From Lysinibacter sp. HNR (GTDB lineage: Bacteria; Actinomycetota; Actinomycetes; Actinomycetales; Microbacteriaceae): 64,000 nucleotides of DNA. The notes beneath the pieces are model-generated. The model saw nothing but the letters and a program-made list of their open reading frames with translations, did not search any database and was not told the DNA's origin. A program made the translations under genes and the position numbers. Each line of letters begins with the position of its first letter. Positions within the stretch are counted from its first letter, which is position 1. The stretch spans positions 1,240,001 through 1,304,000 of the forward strand of contig NZ_CP121684.1 of the NCBI RefSeq assembly GCF_029760935.1. The letters are read 5' to 3'. This document shows positions 52,925 to 62,197 of this stretch, in pieces.

Positions 52925-53128
52925 ATGGCTGTTCCCAAGAGGAAAAAGTCTCGCGCAAACACCCACGCGCGTCGTTCACAGTGGAAGGCAGAGGTGCCCA
53001 AGCTGGTCAAGACCATAGAGAACGGTAAGACCGTCTATAGTCTGCCTCACCGCGCAAAGGTAGTCGAGGACTCAGCGGGTACACCGCTCTTCCTCGAGTA
53101 CAAGGGACGCAAGGTAGCCGACGTCTAG
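52925..53128 (+). CDS. rpmF: 50S ribosomal protein bL32
   Basis: 67 residues, [20 protein letters not shown] at the start, with GAGAGAGTA as ribosome site. It is the zinc-free (C-minus) bL32 form: the four cysteines of the zinc ribbon are absent, replaced by [22 protein letters not shown]. That form is the one normal for this gene location in actinomycetes. An open frame extending upstream from 52781 is inside the previous gene and is rejected. The next gene starts 15 bases after the stop. Confidence 0.95.
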   Translation: MAVPKRKKSRANTHARRSQWKAEVPKLVKTIENGKTVYSLPHRAKVVEDSAGTPLFLEYKGRKVADV

Positions 53129-53143
53129 TCGGTCGTAAGACCC

Positions 53144-53911
53144 GTGGCAGATAATCAAGAACACACTAGCGTTAGTTCCTCTGCCGTACCCGAAGAGCCG
53201 TTCATGGATTCACACAGTGAAGACATGCACGGCTTTTTGGCGCGTCTGGGGGTCGAATTGCCTGATACCCTCATCACTCAGGCACTCACTCACCGTTCGT
53301 TTTCATATGAAAACGGTGGTGAGCCGCACAATGAACGCCTGGAATTTTTGGGTGATTCAATTCTCGGACAGGCCGTGACGGTGAAGCTTTTTCAGGATAA
53401 TCCTGATCTTAACGAGGGAATTTTGGCAAAGCGTCGCTCAAGCCTGGTCAGCAGTGCGGCCCTCGCGGAAGTGGCTCGGCATTTTAAGCTGGGCCAACAC
53501 TTACGCCTGGGTCGAGGTGAGGAACTCACGGGAGGTCGAGAAAAAGACTCGATTCTCGCGGACACGGTAGAGGCCATTATCGGTGCGGTTTTTGTGGGTT
53601 GTGGTCCTGTGGTAGCCAATAACTTTGTGCTGCACCTGATCAAGCCGCTTTTGGCCGATCCCGATCGGTTCGGAGCAGCCATGGACCCCAAAACCAGTCT
53701 GCAAGAAATAGCCGCTGAGCGTGGCTTTTCGGCGCCGCAGTATACGGTTACGGGCGAGGGCCCGGATCACAACCGGATCTTTACCGCTGTTGTTTCGGTG
53801 GGTGGGAAAGACCGGGGAACGGGAACGGGAACCAGCAAGAAGCAGGCCGAGGTGGCCGCTGCACTGGCCGCCTGGACACTTTTCTCCCGGGACAAAAACG
53901 AGAGTGCCTGA
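53144..53911 (+). CDS. rnc: Ribonuclease III
   Basis: 255 residues, GTG start. The catalytic signature HNERLEFLGDSILG (about 62-75) carries the metal-binding Glu and Asp, and a second acidic site lies in DTVEAIIGAVF. The C-terminal double-stranded RNA-binding domain (about 180-250) has the TSLQEIAAERGFSAPQYTVTGEGPDH and GTGTSKKQAEVAAALAAW pieces. It processes rRNA precursors and cleaves duplex RNA. A disordered, acidic 25-residue N-terminus precedes the domain. Its stop overlaps the mutM start. Confidence 0.96.
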   Translation: MADNQEHTSVSSSAVPEEPFMDSHSEDMHGFLARLGVELPDTLITQALTHRSFSYENGGEPHNERLEFLGDSILGQAVTVKLFQDNPDLNEGILAKRRSSLVSSAALAEVARHFKLGQHLRLGRGEELTGGREKDSILADTVEAIIGAVFVGCGPVVANNFVLHLIKPLLADPDRFGAAMDPKTSLQEIAAERGFSAPQYTVTGEGPDHNRIFTAVVSVGGKDRGTGTGTSKKQAEVAAALAAWTLFSRDKNESA

Positions 53912-54794
53912 ACTTCCCGAGGTTGAGGTTGTCCGTCTGGGCCTTGAACCCGCGGTAACAAACGCTACCGCTCAGGCGGTGGAGGTTTTTGAGTCGCGCT
54001 CCTTGAGACGTCACGATTCGAATACCGGTTCTTTTGAGCATTTGCTGACGGGAAAAAAGTTCCGTGCGGCTGTGCGTCGGGGAAAGTTTATGTGGTTGCC
54101 GCTGGACGGTGAGCGGGCTTTGGTGATTCACCTCGGAATGAGTGGGCAGGTCTTGCTTCGCACTTCGGGTCAGCCGGTGGAAAAACTGCTACGGGTTCGT
54201 ACTCAGCTTGAGCATCCGATACACGGCGAGCTCAATATGGACTTTGTTGATCAGAGAATATTCGGCTCGATGGCGATCGACCGAATGCAGCCCACTCCGG
54301 ATGGACTTCCCGGTGGTGCTGGGTCTGCAGAGCCCATGATTCCCCAGCAGGTGTCCCATATTGCGCGGGACCCCATAGATCCCGCCTTCGACGACGAGTA
54401 TTTTGTGTTTCGGTTGCGTCAGCGTCGCACGGGAATTAAACGTGCCCTACTTGACCAACAATTGGTGAGCGGCATCGGTAATATTTACGCGGATGAGGCA
54501 CTGTGGGCCTCCCGAACCCACGGTGAACACCCCACCGAGGAGGTGTCTGTACGGCGGGCCCGAGCAATTCTTGCCGCCGTACGCGTGGTGCTCGCAAAAG
54601 CCCTGGCGGAGGGCGGAACAAGCTTCGATACCCAATACGTTAACGTCAACGGTCAGGCCGGATATTTTGCACACAGCCTGAACGCCTACGGGCGCACCGG
54701 TAAGCCCTGTTCCCGCTGCGATACCCCGATCCAGCGCATTGTAATTGGTGGGCGGTCGTCTCATTTCTGTCCGCGCTGCCAGCGGCGGCGATGA
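53904..54794 (+). CDS. mutM: Formamidopyrimidine-DNA glycosylase MutM
   Basis: 296 residues from GTG 53904, overlapping the rnc stop by 8 bases. After removal of the start Met the mature N-terminus is PELPEVEVVRLGL, with the catalytic Pro1 and Glu2 and the following Glu5. The beta-hairpin lysine is in GKKFRAAVRRGKFMWL. The helix-two-turns-helix DQQLVSGIGNIYADEALW and the zinc finger CSRCDTPIQRIVIGGRSSHFCPRC are intact. It removes 8-oxoguanine and Fapy lesions. The zinc finger's two CxxC pairs distinguish it from plant or viral Nei types. Confidence 0.95.
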   Translation: MPELPEVEVVRLGLEPAVTNATAQAVEVFESRSLRRHDSNTGSFEHLLTGKKFRAAVRRGKFMWLPLDGERALVIHLGMSGQVLLRTSGQPVEKLLRVRTQLEHPIHGELNMDFVDQRIFGSMAIDRMQPTPDGLPGGAGSAEPMIPQQVSHIARDPIDPAFDDEYFVFRLRQRRTGIKRALLDQQLVSGIGNIYADEALWASRTHGEHPTEEVSVRRARAILAAVRVVLAKALAEGGTSFDTQYVNVNGQAGYFAHSLNAYGRTGKPCSRCDTPIQRIVIGGRSSHFCPRCQRRR

Positions 54795-54815
54795 CGCCGC
54801 GCGGCCTAGCCTGAG

Positions 54816-55652
54816 TCACTGGGATGCCTGAACCCCAAGGATTCTGTGGAGCTCGGTTTCGAGCTGCCCGTGATTAAAATCTGGCAGGGCGAGGTTTGTT
54901 GCGGTGCGTCCCGCGAGGGAACGATATAGCGTAGTGGTCGCGCGGAGGGCCCGAATAGAATCCTCCGCACTGAAACCGGCCCAGCATTGTTCGAGCGCCT
55001 GCTGCACCTCGGCATCCATCCACTGACGCATTCGTGCTCCGCGGTGGTGAGTATTAAACCCCGACCCGTAGCGCGCGTGATGGTCCCACTCGATCATTCT
55101 CAGCAGCTCTTTTTTGAGATCCGCGTCCCGGATCTTAGCTGACCAGGGCTCGTGGCGTACGATTGCCCGGGCCTGCATGAGTGCCGCCGCCCAGGCCCAG
55201 TTGATCGACTCGTTAAAGTCCTGAGCCGACGGTGGGAGCGCTGTTTGTTTGTGTAGGGAAAGAGAAGAGGCTATGTTGTCTTTGTCAAGCAGTACCCGGA
55301 ACGCTTGGGATCGGGGGCGGGCGCGAAGCTGTTCGGGGGGAAGTAGTGTGAAGTCGATTTTTCCGCCTCGATAGTACACCAGGCGGGTGGGGTTGTTTTC
55401 GCCGTCTGTAAGTCGTTCAATCACAAGAACCTCTCCGAGGGCTCGCCACCAGGTTTCGTCGGTCAGTAGCGCGGGAACATCCGTGCTGAACACCTCAATG
55501 TCTCGGTCCGAAAGCGGGTGTGCCGTATGGGAGGCGGCCGATCCGGTCAGAACGAGTGCCCGTATGTCATCGCGAGTTGACGCCCAGTGAACCAGGGTGT
55601 TAATGACTTGGGTATAGTCCACTTCTTTATCTTGCCACGACTTGCGGGGCAA
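54816..55652 (-). CDS. Aminoglycoside 6-adenylyltransferase-like protein
   Basis: 278 residues from TTG 55652, preceded by TTGAGG; a GTG at 55622 is an alternative. LTGSAASHTAHPLSDRDIEVFSTD is the nucleotidyltransferase GS-x-D-x-D metal site in the ANT(6)/AadE arrangement. IDFTLLPPEQL carries the third acidic residue. RMIEWDHHARYGSGFNTHHRGARMRQWM resembles the ANT(6) C-terminal motif. The family adenylates streptomycin, but many chromosomal homologues have other or unknown substrates. It lies alone between mutM and smc on the opposite strand. There is no flanking mobile element, so no recent transfer is shown. Confidence 0.72.
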   Translation of the reverse strand: MPRKSWQDKEVDYTQVINTLVHWASTRDDIRALVLTGSAASHTAHPLSDRDIEVFSTDVPALLTDETWWRALGEVLVIERLTDGENNPTRLVYYRGGKIDFTLLPPEQLRARPRSQAFRVLLDKDNIASSLSLHKQTALPPSAQDFNESINWAWAAALMQARAIVRHEPWSAKIRDADLKKELLRMIEWDHHARYGSGFNTHHRGARMRQWMDAEVQQALEQCWAGFSAEDSIRALRATTTLYRSLAGRTATNLALPDFNHGQLETELHRILGVQASQ

Positions 55653-55762
55653 ACCTCAACGCAAGATCACAAAAATGCCGGATAGCGAGTGTAATCCGCG
55701 CTAACTCCTGTAGCCTGGAACCCTGTAGACACGGTTTATAACACGCAGAGAGGGTAACGAGG

Positions 55763-58700
55763 GTGCATCTAAAGAGCCTCACGCTCAAGGGATTCAAATC
55801 GTTTGCCCAACCAACCTCCTTTATCTTTGAGCCCGGTGTTACCGCCGTGGTGGGCCCCAACGGCTCCGGCAAAAGCAACGTGGTAGACGCGCTCGCCTGG
55901 GTGATGGGGGAGCAGGGGGCTAAAACTCTGCGGGGCGGCAAGATGGAAGACGTCATCTTTGCCGGAACTAGCACCCGCGGGCCGCTCGGGCGTGCCGAGG
56001 TGCAACTCATCATCGATAACTCCGATGGCGCTCTTCCGATTGAGTACACAGAGGTTGCCATCAGCCGTACGCTTTTTCGCAACGGTGCAAGCGAGTACGC
56101 CATTAACGGTGAGACCTGCCGCCTTCTTGACGTGCAGGAACTCCTCTCAGATTCTGGTTTGGGGCGAGAAATGCACGTTATTGTGGGTCAGGGACAGCTT
56201 GATGCGGTGTTGCGGGCCACACCCGAGGAGAGACGCGGTTTCATTGAGGAGGCTGCGGGTATTCTGAAGCATCGACGCCGGAAAGAAAAAACGGTTCGTA
56301 AACTCGATGCTATGGAGACAAACCTCACCCGGCTGGGCGATTTGGCGGGCGAGATTAGGCGTCAGCTGAAGCCGCTTGGGCGTCAGGCCGAGGTCGCTCG
56401 TGAGGCTCAAACAATAGCGGCCGAGGTTCGCGATTCCAAGGCTCGTTTGCTTGCGGATGACGTGGTAACCCTGCGCCGTGAGCTTGAGGAGTTTAACCGA
56501 GGTGAGGCCTCACGGCACAGTGAGAGAATCGTCCTTCAGGAACAGCTAGAGCAAAAACAATTACGCATTGCCCGTATTGAGCAACAGCAGGTGGGGGATT
56601 CCGTTGATCGGGCGAGACAGACCACGTATGCTCTGGAGGCGATAGAGGAGAGGCTTAGGGGTCTCTTCACCCTCGCCCACCAGAGGCTTTCGCTGCTCGG
56701 TAGCCAGGCGGACATGCCCGATCTGGCGCCGCGTGTTACTCAAAGCTCGGTGGCGGATGCCGAGCTTGAGCTTGAGGACCTGGCCGATATGGTTCCCGAG
56801 GCTGAAGAGCGCTGGCAGGAAGCGCAGCACGGCACGGGTATTGCTCGCGAGGCGCTTGATGCTATTGATGAGCATATTGCTGCGCAGAGTGCACTCATGT
56901 CGAGTCACGATCTTGAAATATCCAAGCTCACCGGCCAGCGTGATGCTGCTCAAACCCGGTTGAGTACCGTGCGCGATGAGGTGCTGCGGCAGCAAAAAGC
57001 GTTTGAGGAGGCGCAGCAGCGTCACGCGGTAGCGATGCAGGAGCACGCTATCTTCGCGGAGCAGAGCGAACACGGCCTTGAGCACGATCAGGATCTTGAC
57101 GATGCGTATCATCGCGCGCAAAAAACGGTGAGTGCGGCCGAGGCAGAGATTGAGCGGTTACGTGACCTCCTTCACGGTCACGAGCGTGAGCGTGAAGCGC
57201 TTGCCTCCAGGGTGAGCGCGTTATCGCTGGCCCTTGATCGAAAAGATGCCGGAGCAGCCCTGCTCACTCGAGAGCACCCCGGGCTTCAGGGTCGGGTTGC
57301 GGAACACGTCAGGGTGCAGCCGGGGTACGAGACCGCGATTGGCGCTGCTCTGGGTACGCTGGGCGAGGCGATTCTTGCCCGTGATCACGACTCTGCTTAT
57401 GACGCTGTTGCCCACGCAGAGGCTCACGATCTTGGCCGGGTTGATCTTGTGATCGAGAGCGCCCCACACACCCTGATTGATGCTTCAGACATTACGGGTG
57501 TGGTATCTGCGGCGTCCGTGGTGAGCGCCCCCGGCGGTGTGCTCGGCATACTTTCACACACCCTCATTGCGGAGGATCTCGGCAGCGCCCGAGAGGCTGC
57601 CGCCACTATCGTGCGTCGTGCCGATCTTGCGCTGGTCACGATTGTGACGCTCAGCGGAGATGTTCTCACCCAGCAGGCTGTGCGTGGGGGGTCAGGAAAC
57701 TCTCCCAGCCGGGTTGAACTTGTGGCCGATAGGGACTCCGCCGCGGAGCGTTTGGTCGAGGTGGAAAAAACCATTACGACCGCGCGCTACGAGCTTACAG
57801 AACAGCGGGAAACCGTGAAAATATCGAAAGAACAGGCGGCTCAGGCGCTGTCTGCTCTCCGTGAAAATGATGCGGCGCAGGCCGCGGTGAGCGAAAAGCT
57901 CAATCGGTTCCGGATTCAGGCTGAGGCGAGTGCTGCCGAAGCGGAACGTCTTGAGCTGGGCCTGAGCGTGGCGGCAACTGCGGTAGAGGAGGCCGAGCAG
58001 AGCCTAGCCTCGGCGATGCAGGCCCTGGATGAGGCAGCTTCGAGGCCGCGCCCGATTCTCGATGTGAGCGAGCGTGACGCGCTGCAAGCGGAACTTGAGG
58101 AGGCACGGTCTGCCGAGGTGGATGCTCGTCTGGGCTTTGAAACCGCGCGTGAGCGCATCCGCGCCGCTCAGGAACGAGTAGACGGTTTACGCACACAATA
58201 CGAAAGGGAGCGCGAGCAGGCCGAGGAGGCGGCGCGTCTGGCCGTCATCCGGGCGCGTCAGATGGCTATTGCTCACGAGGTGGCCTCGGCTCTTCCCGAG
58301 GTGCTCGACTCGGTGGGGCGCTCGGTGGCGGAGGCACGTATTGTGCAGAAGCGAGCGGAGGAGGAACGGGCCGCGCAGAACGCCGAACTCACCGGACTGC
58401 GGCGTGAGGAGGCAGAGATCCGTGATCGTCTCCGGGTCTTGACCGACGATGTTCACACTCTTGAGCTTCAGATCTACGAGAAGAAGCTGGGGCTTTCCAG
58501 TCTGCTGGAGCGGGCCGGCAGCGAGTTTGGCCTGGTGGAGGAGGTTCTGATAGCCGAGTACGGGCCGGATCAGCTGATTCACGTTGGAGGGAAGCAAGAG
58601 CCCGAGGCTGTTTTGGAATCTGAGAGTGAGTCTGGGTCTGAGTCTGAGTCTGGGTCTGAGTCTGAGTCTGGGTCTGAGTCTGCCCCCGGGTCTGAGTCTC

Positions 58701-59416
58701 GCTCCGGAGTCTCGACGGATACCGAAGGCACTCCTTATGTCCGTGCCGATCAGGAAAAACGCCTGCGTCAGGCCGAGCGTAAACTTTCCGAACTGGGAAG
58801 AGTAAACCCGCTTGCCCTGGAAGAGTTTGCCGCTCTTGAGCAGCGCCATAACTTTCTCGCCGAACAGCTGGCCGATCTGAAAAACACCAGGGCTGACCTG
58901 CTCACCATTATCGGCGAACTTGACGAGAAGATGGAGGGCATTTTTACCGAGGCATTTGAAGATACCAAAGCCGCTTTTGGTGAGGTGTTTCCGGTTCTCT
59001 TCCCGGGAGGAACGGGTGATATCTCTCTCACCGATCCCGACAATATGCTCACAACGGGCATTGAAGTGTCGGTGCGTCCCGTGGGTAAAAAGATTGAGCG
59101 TCTCTCCCTGCTCTCGGGTGGGGAACGTTCTCTGGCTGCGGTCGCTCTGCTCATCGCGATTTTTAAAGCTCGCCCTAGTCCCTTCTACATCATGGATGAG
59201 GTCGAGGCCGCTCTGGATGACGCCAACCTGGGTCGTCTACTCACCATTTTTCAGGACCTTCGGGAGCACTCTCAGCTCATCGTTATCACCCACCAGAAGC
59301 GAACAATGGAGATCGCGGATGCCCTGTACGGTGTGTCCATGCGGCAGGATGGTGTCTCCGCCGTGGTGGGACAAAAGATCGCGCGAGAAGAATCCGTAGT
59401 GGAACCCACCGAGTAA
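55763..59416 (+). CDS. smc: Chromosome segregation protein SMC
   Basis: 1217 residues, GTG start with AGAGAGGG upstream. The N-terminal ATPase half has VVGPNGSGKSNVVDALAWVMGEQ (Walker A about 31-39). Long coiled coils (about 170-490 and 690-940) flank a hinge with HPGLQGRVAEHVRVQPGYETAIGAALG. The C-terminal half has LLSGGERSLAAVALLIAIFKARPSPFYIMDEVEAALDDANLGRL, with the signature and Walker B. Just before the C-terminal head is an insertion of Glu-Ser-Gly-Ser repeats (about residues 953-980), not found in most SMCs. It organises and segregates the chromosome with ScpA/ScpB, which are not in this window. Confidence 0.95.
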   Translation: MHLKSLTLKGFKSFAQPTSFIFEPGVTAVVGPNGSGKSNVVDALAWVMGEQGAKTLRGGKMEDVIFAGTSTRGPLGRAEVQLIIDNSDGALPIEYTEVAISRTLFRNGASEYAINGETCRLLDVQELLSDSGLGREMHVIVGQGQLDAVLRATPEERRGFIEEAAGILKHRRRKEKTVRKLDAMETNLTRLGDLAGEIRRQLKPLGRQAEVAREAQTIAAEVRDSKARLLADDVVTLRRELEEFNRGEASRHSERIVLQEQLEQKQLRIARIEQQQVGDSVDRARQTTYALEAIEERLRGLFTLAHQRLSLLGSQADMPDLAPRVTQSSVADAELELEDLADMVPEAEERWQEAQHGTGIAREALDAIDEHIAAQSALMSSHDLEISKLTGQRDAAQTRLSTVRDEVLRQQKAFEEAQQRHAVAMQEHAIFAEQSEHGLEHDQDLDDAYHRAQKTVSAAEAEIERLRDLLHGHEREREALASRVSALSLALDRKDAGAALLTREHPGLQGRVAEHVRVQPGYETAIGAALGTLGEAILARDHDSAYDAVAHAEAHDLGRVDLVIESAPHTLIDASDITGVVSAASVVSAPGGVLGILSHTLIAEDLGSAREAAATIVRRADLALVTIVTLSGDVLTQQAVRGGSGNSPSRVELVADRDSAAERLVEVEKTITTARYELTEQRETVKISKEQAAQALSALRENDAAQAAVSEKLNRFRIQAEASAAEAERLELGLSVAATAVEEAEQSLASAMQALDEAASRPRPILDVSERDALQAELEEARSAEVDARLGFETARERIRAAQERVDGLRTQYEREREQAEEAARLAVIRARQMAIAHEVASALPEVLDSVGRSVAEARIVQKRAEEERAAQNAELTGLRREEAEIRDRLRVLTDDVHTLELQIYEKKLGLSSLLERAGSEFGLVEEVLIAEYGPDQLIHVGGKQEPEAVLESESESGSESESGSESESGSESAPGSESRSGVSTDTEGTPYVRADQEKRLRQAERKLSELGRVNPLALEEFAALEQRHNFLAEQLADLKNTRADLLTIIGELDEKMEGIFTEAFEDTKAAFGEVFPVLFPGGTGDISLTDPDNMLTTGIEVSVRPVGKKIERLSLLSGGERSLAAVALLIAIFKARPSPFYIMDEVEAALDDANLGRLLTIFQDLREHSQLIVITHQKRTMEIADALYGVSMRQDGVSAVVGQKIAREESVVEPTE
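58628..58699 (+). repeat. 18-bp tandem repeat (minisatellite) inside smc
   Basis: Three exact copies of GAGTCTGGGTCTGAGTCT (58628-58681) are followed by a fourth copy changed in its first six bases (58682-58699). Each unit encodes ESGSES in frame. The shorter period of GAGTCT within the unit suggests growth by slippage. Copy number would change the protein by six residues without frameshift. Confidence 0.95.
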
Positions 59417-59440
59417 CCCGGGAGACCCCTTCCCTCGAGC

Positions 59441-59446
59441 TAAGAT
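59441..59446 (+). promoter_or_regulatory. -10 box for leaderless ftsY
   Basis: TAAGAT, then 7 bases (TGATCCT), then ATG 59454. No ribosome site is visible. Confidence 0.45.
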
Positions 59447-59453
59447 TGATCCT

Positions 59454-60326
59454 ATGGCTGAAAAATCATGGTCCCTCGCAGGAGCCCTTCGCGGCATGTT
59501 TACTCGCGAAACCATCACCGAAGATACCTGGGATGATCTCGAAGAGGCGCTCATCACGGCAGACTTTGGCCCCGACCTTACCGAACGTATCACCGACGAT
59601 CTTCGCGCAAAAGTTACCCGATACGGCACAACCGATCCTCAAGACCTCAGGCGTATGCTTCGTGAGACCCTCGAAGAGAAGCTATCCCTGCTAGACCCCA
59701 CGCTCAACCTTCAGGAGCGTCCCGCCGTGATCCTGGTCGTGGGGGTTAACGGTGTGGGCAAGACCACCACCATCGGTAAGTTTGCGCGTTTTTTGCGTAA
59801 TTATGACCGCTCGGTTGTTGTGGGGGCCGCGGATACGTTTCGTGCGGCTGCCGTTGAACAACTGGCGACCTGGGCTCAGCGTGCCGATGTTGAGATTGTG
59901 CGGCCCCAGCACGAGGGTCAGGATCCGGCCTCCGTCGCGTTTCAAACCGTGGAGCAGGCTAAACAAAACGGCACCGAAATGGTCATTATTGATACCGCCG
60001 GTCGCCTGCAGACCAAGGGGGGTCTAATGGACGAGCTGACTAAGATTCGTCGTGTGATCGAGAAGCAGGCTCCTGTTTCCGAGGTGCTGCTGGTGCTTGA
60101 TGCCACAACGGGTCAGAACGGGCTGGCTCAGGCCGAGGCCTTTATTCAGCATGCCGGGGTAACGGGTCTTGTCCTCACCAAACTTGATGGCTCGGCAAAG
60201 GGCGGCTTTATCCTGACGGTGCAGGAGAAGACCGGTATCCCGGTGAAGCTCGTGGGGCAGGGAGAGGGGATCGGTGACCTCACCGGCTTCACCCCCCACG
60301 TGTTTGCGCAACAATTGGTGGGATGA
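59454..60326 (+). CDS. ftsY: Signal recognition particle receptor FtsY
   Basis: 290 residues. The four-helix N domain (about 10-85) is followed by the GTPase with GVNGVGKTTTIGKFA (97-111), VGAADTFRAAAVEQL, IDTAGRLQTKGGLMDEL and TKLDGSAKGGFIL. No acidic A domain precedes it, the short form usual in this group. It receives ribosome-SRP complexes at the membrane. smc ends 37 bases upstream and ffh, the SRP partner, lies 2.7 kb downstream. The reverse-strand frames here are shadows. Confidence 0.95.
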   Translation: MAEKSWSLAGALRGMFTRETITEDTWDDLEEALITADFGPDLTERITDDLRAKVTRYGTTDPQDLRRMLRETLEEKLSLLDPTLNLQERPAVILVVGVNGVGKTTTIGKFARFLRNYDRSVVVGAADTFRAAAVEQLATWAQRADVEIVRPQHEGQDPASVAFQTVEQAKQNGTEMVIIDTAGRLQTKGGLMDELTKIRRVIEKQAPVSEVLLVLDATTGQNGLAQAEAFIQHAGVTGLVLTKLDGSAKGGFILTVQEKTGIPVKLVGQGEGIGDLTGFTPHVFAQQLVG

Positions 60327-60350
60327 CGCCTTCCGTGTCGAAAGGTCGTC

Positions 60351-60356
60351 TAGGCT
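60351..60356 (+). promoter_or_regulatory. -10 box for the phosphoesterase gene
   Basis: TAGGCT, then GGGTGG, then ATG 60363. GGTGG could alternatively act as ribosome site. Confidence 0.4.
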
Positions 60357-60362
60357 GGGTGG

Positions 60363-61205
60363 ATGTCGTGCCTTGCTCTCATCTCTGACATCCACGGCAA
60401 TACTCCTGCCCTTGTAGCAGTGCTGGAGGCGATCACCCGTGACGGCATCGAGCAAATTGTGAACCTGGGGGATATCGCCTCCTGTGGAGTCGACCCACGG
60501 GGCACGCTGGACGTGTTGCGTAAACGGCCGGATATTCTGACCGTGCGCGGTAATCACGAACGACAGTTCTTGACCCTCTCACGTGAGTATATGGGCGCAT
60601 CGGATCGACTCGCGTTTGATCTGCTCACCTACGATGACCGCGAGCGGCCCGCAGGACTACCGGTTACGGTGGAGCCTGCTCCGGGTGTTCTTGCTTTCCA
60701 CGGCTCACCCGATGATGACCTGTGCTACCTACTTCACACGGTCGACTCGGCGGTACCGGACTCCCTCCGTGAGGCCAATGATCAAGAAGTCTTGGAGAGA
60801 CTCGGGGCATCAACCGACCGCTTTGAGGTGTTTGTGTGCGGGCACACCCACTGACAACGCACCAGGCGATTACCAAATGGTTCTCTAATCGTGAATCCCG
60901 GCAGTGTCGGCTGGCCTGCCTGTGAAGATGATACCCCTCTACCGCACCGCGTACAGGCTGGAGCACCGCAGGCGAGATACACGGTGATCGAGAAGACTGG
61001 CGCTAGCGGATGGCTCGTGGATGAACGCCGTATTGATTACGACTATGATGTTGCAGTTGAGTTTGCCATCCGCGACGGGCGAGACGATGTGGCACGCGCG
61101 CTTCGTACGGGCCAGGTTATCGAACGGCCTGAGCAAACTCGGAGGGCTGTTCCTGTGCTAGGCGGGCGAGGTGCGAAGGTAGCTCACGCCCGTGGGCTCG
61201 CATAG
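60363..61205 (+). pseudogene. YfcE/MJ0936-type metallophosphoesterase interrupted by one in-frame TGA
   Basis: A single reading frame of 280 codons spans 60363-61205 except for TGA at 60852-60854. Before it are SDIHGNTPALVAVL, NLGDIASCGVDP, VRGNHER, VLAFHGSPDD and VCGHTH, all metal-site motifs of calcineurin-type phosphodiesterases. The next residues after the stop, QRTRRLPNGSLIVNPGSVG, are the expected continuation in the same frame. The stop therefore falls inside the GHTHxQ motif. The upstream part alone (163 residues) lacks the NPGSVG strand. Possible explanations are a recent nonsense mutation, a sequencing error or stop readthrough. The 3' end overlaps lipA by 89 bases on the opposite strand. 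Confidence 0.8.
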
Positions 61206-62184
61206 TCTGTGCCCAGAGGCGGCCCGCTCGATAGGAGGAGCGTACGAGGGGTCCCGCAAGCACACCCTTAAAACCGATGGCCTCGGCCTCCGTCTTCATC
61301 TCAATGAATTCCTCGGGCTTGACCCAGCGATCAATCGGAAGATGACGTGGGCTCGGGCGTAGGTATTGCGTGAGTGTGATGATGTCTGTGCCCGCATCGT
61401 GTAGGTCGTGTAGCGCCTGGCTCACTTCATCTCGCGTTTCTCCCATTCCGAGGATGAGGTTGGATTTGGTGATCATGTTTGCCTCGCGGGCCTGGGTGAG
61501 CACCCCGAGGGAGCGTTCGTATTCAAAAGCGGGGCGTATCCGTTTGAAGACCCGGGGTACGGTTTCCACGTTGTGGGCAAAGACCTCGGGTTTTGATTCA
61601 AAAATGATGTTCAGAAGTTCGGGTTTACCCGAGAAGTCTGTGGCAAGGAGCTCCACTCCCGTCTCGGGGTTAAGCTCGTGGATTTTGCGTACCGTTTCGG
61701 CGTGTAACCAGGCTCCTTCATCGGGAAGGTCGTCGCGTGCCACCCCGGTGACGGTGGAGTATCGCAGGTTCATGGCACGCACCGACTCAGCTACCCGCTG
61801 CGGTTCTTCGGCGTCGTAATCGGCCGGTTTCCCCGTGTCGATCTGGCAAAAGTCACAGCGTCTGGTGCATTGGGAACCACCGATGAGAAATGTGGCCTCT
61901 CGGTCTTCCCAGCATTCAAAGATATTGGGGCAGCCGGCCTGTTGGCACACCGTATTGAGTTTTTGCGATTTAACCAGATCGGTCAGTTCCCGATATTCGG
62001 GACCCATTTTGGCTCGGGTTTTGATCCATTCGGGTTTGCGCTCAATCGGGGTTTGAGAGTTACGAACCTCGAGGCGTAGTAGCTTGCGTCCCCGAGGAGC
62101 CTGTGAGGGAGTGGCCTCCGCGGTGGTGGGCGCGCCACATCCGCTACCCGGCTGAGTGGGGTTGACGGGAGGGGTATTGCTCAT
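61117..62184 (-). CDS. lipA: Lipoyl synthase LipA
   Basis: 355 residues from ATG 62184, with AAGGAGCTTCC upstream. The auxiliary-cluster cysteines are in [13 protein letters not shown] (80, 85, 91) and the radical SAM cluster in CTRRCDFC (106, 110, 113). The C-terminal [12 protein letters not shown] carries the R-S-S-Y serine that binds the auxiliary cluster. It inserts two sulfurs into the octanoyl group on lipoyl-dependent enzymes. An N-terminal extension of about 30 Pro/Thr/Ala-rich residues is unusual but without obvious motif. It follows lipB by 13 bases. Confidence 0.96.
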   Translation of the reverse strand: MSNTPPVNPTQPGSGCGAPTTAEATPSQAPRGRKLLRLEVRNSQTPIERKPEWIKTRAKMGPEYRELTDLVKSQKLNTVCQQAGCPNIFECWEDREATFLIGGSQCTRRCDFCQIDTGKPADYDAEEPQRVAESVRAMNLRYSTVTGVARDDLPDEGAWLHAETVRKIHELNPETGVELLATDFSGKPELLNIIFESKPEVFAHNVETVPRVFKRIRPAFEYERSLGVLTQAREANMITKSNLILGMGETRDEVSQALHDLHDAGTDIITLTQYLRPSPRHLPIDRWVKPEEFIEMKTEAEAIGFKGVLAGPLVRSSYRAGRLWAQTMRAHGRELPSHLARLAQEQPSEFAQAVR

Positions 62185-62197
62185 GGAAGCTCCTTGT

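Noticed and set aside
58187-58849. 220-codon reverse frame rich in Leu-Arg-Pro repeats opposite smc
   Set aside because: The repeats are just the antisense reading of the smc minisatellite.
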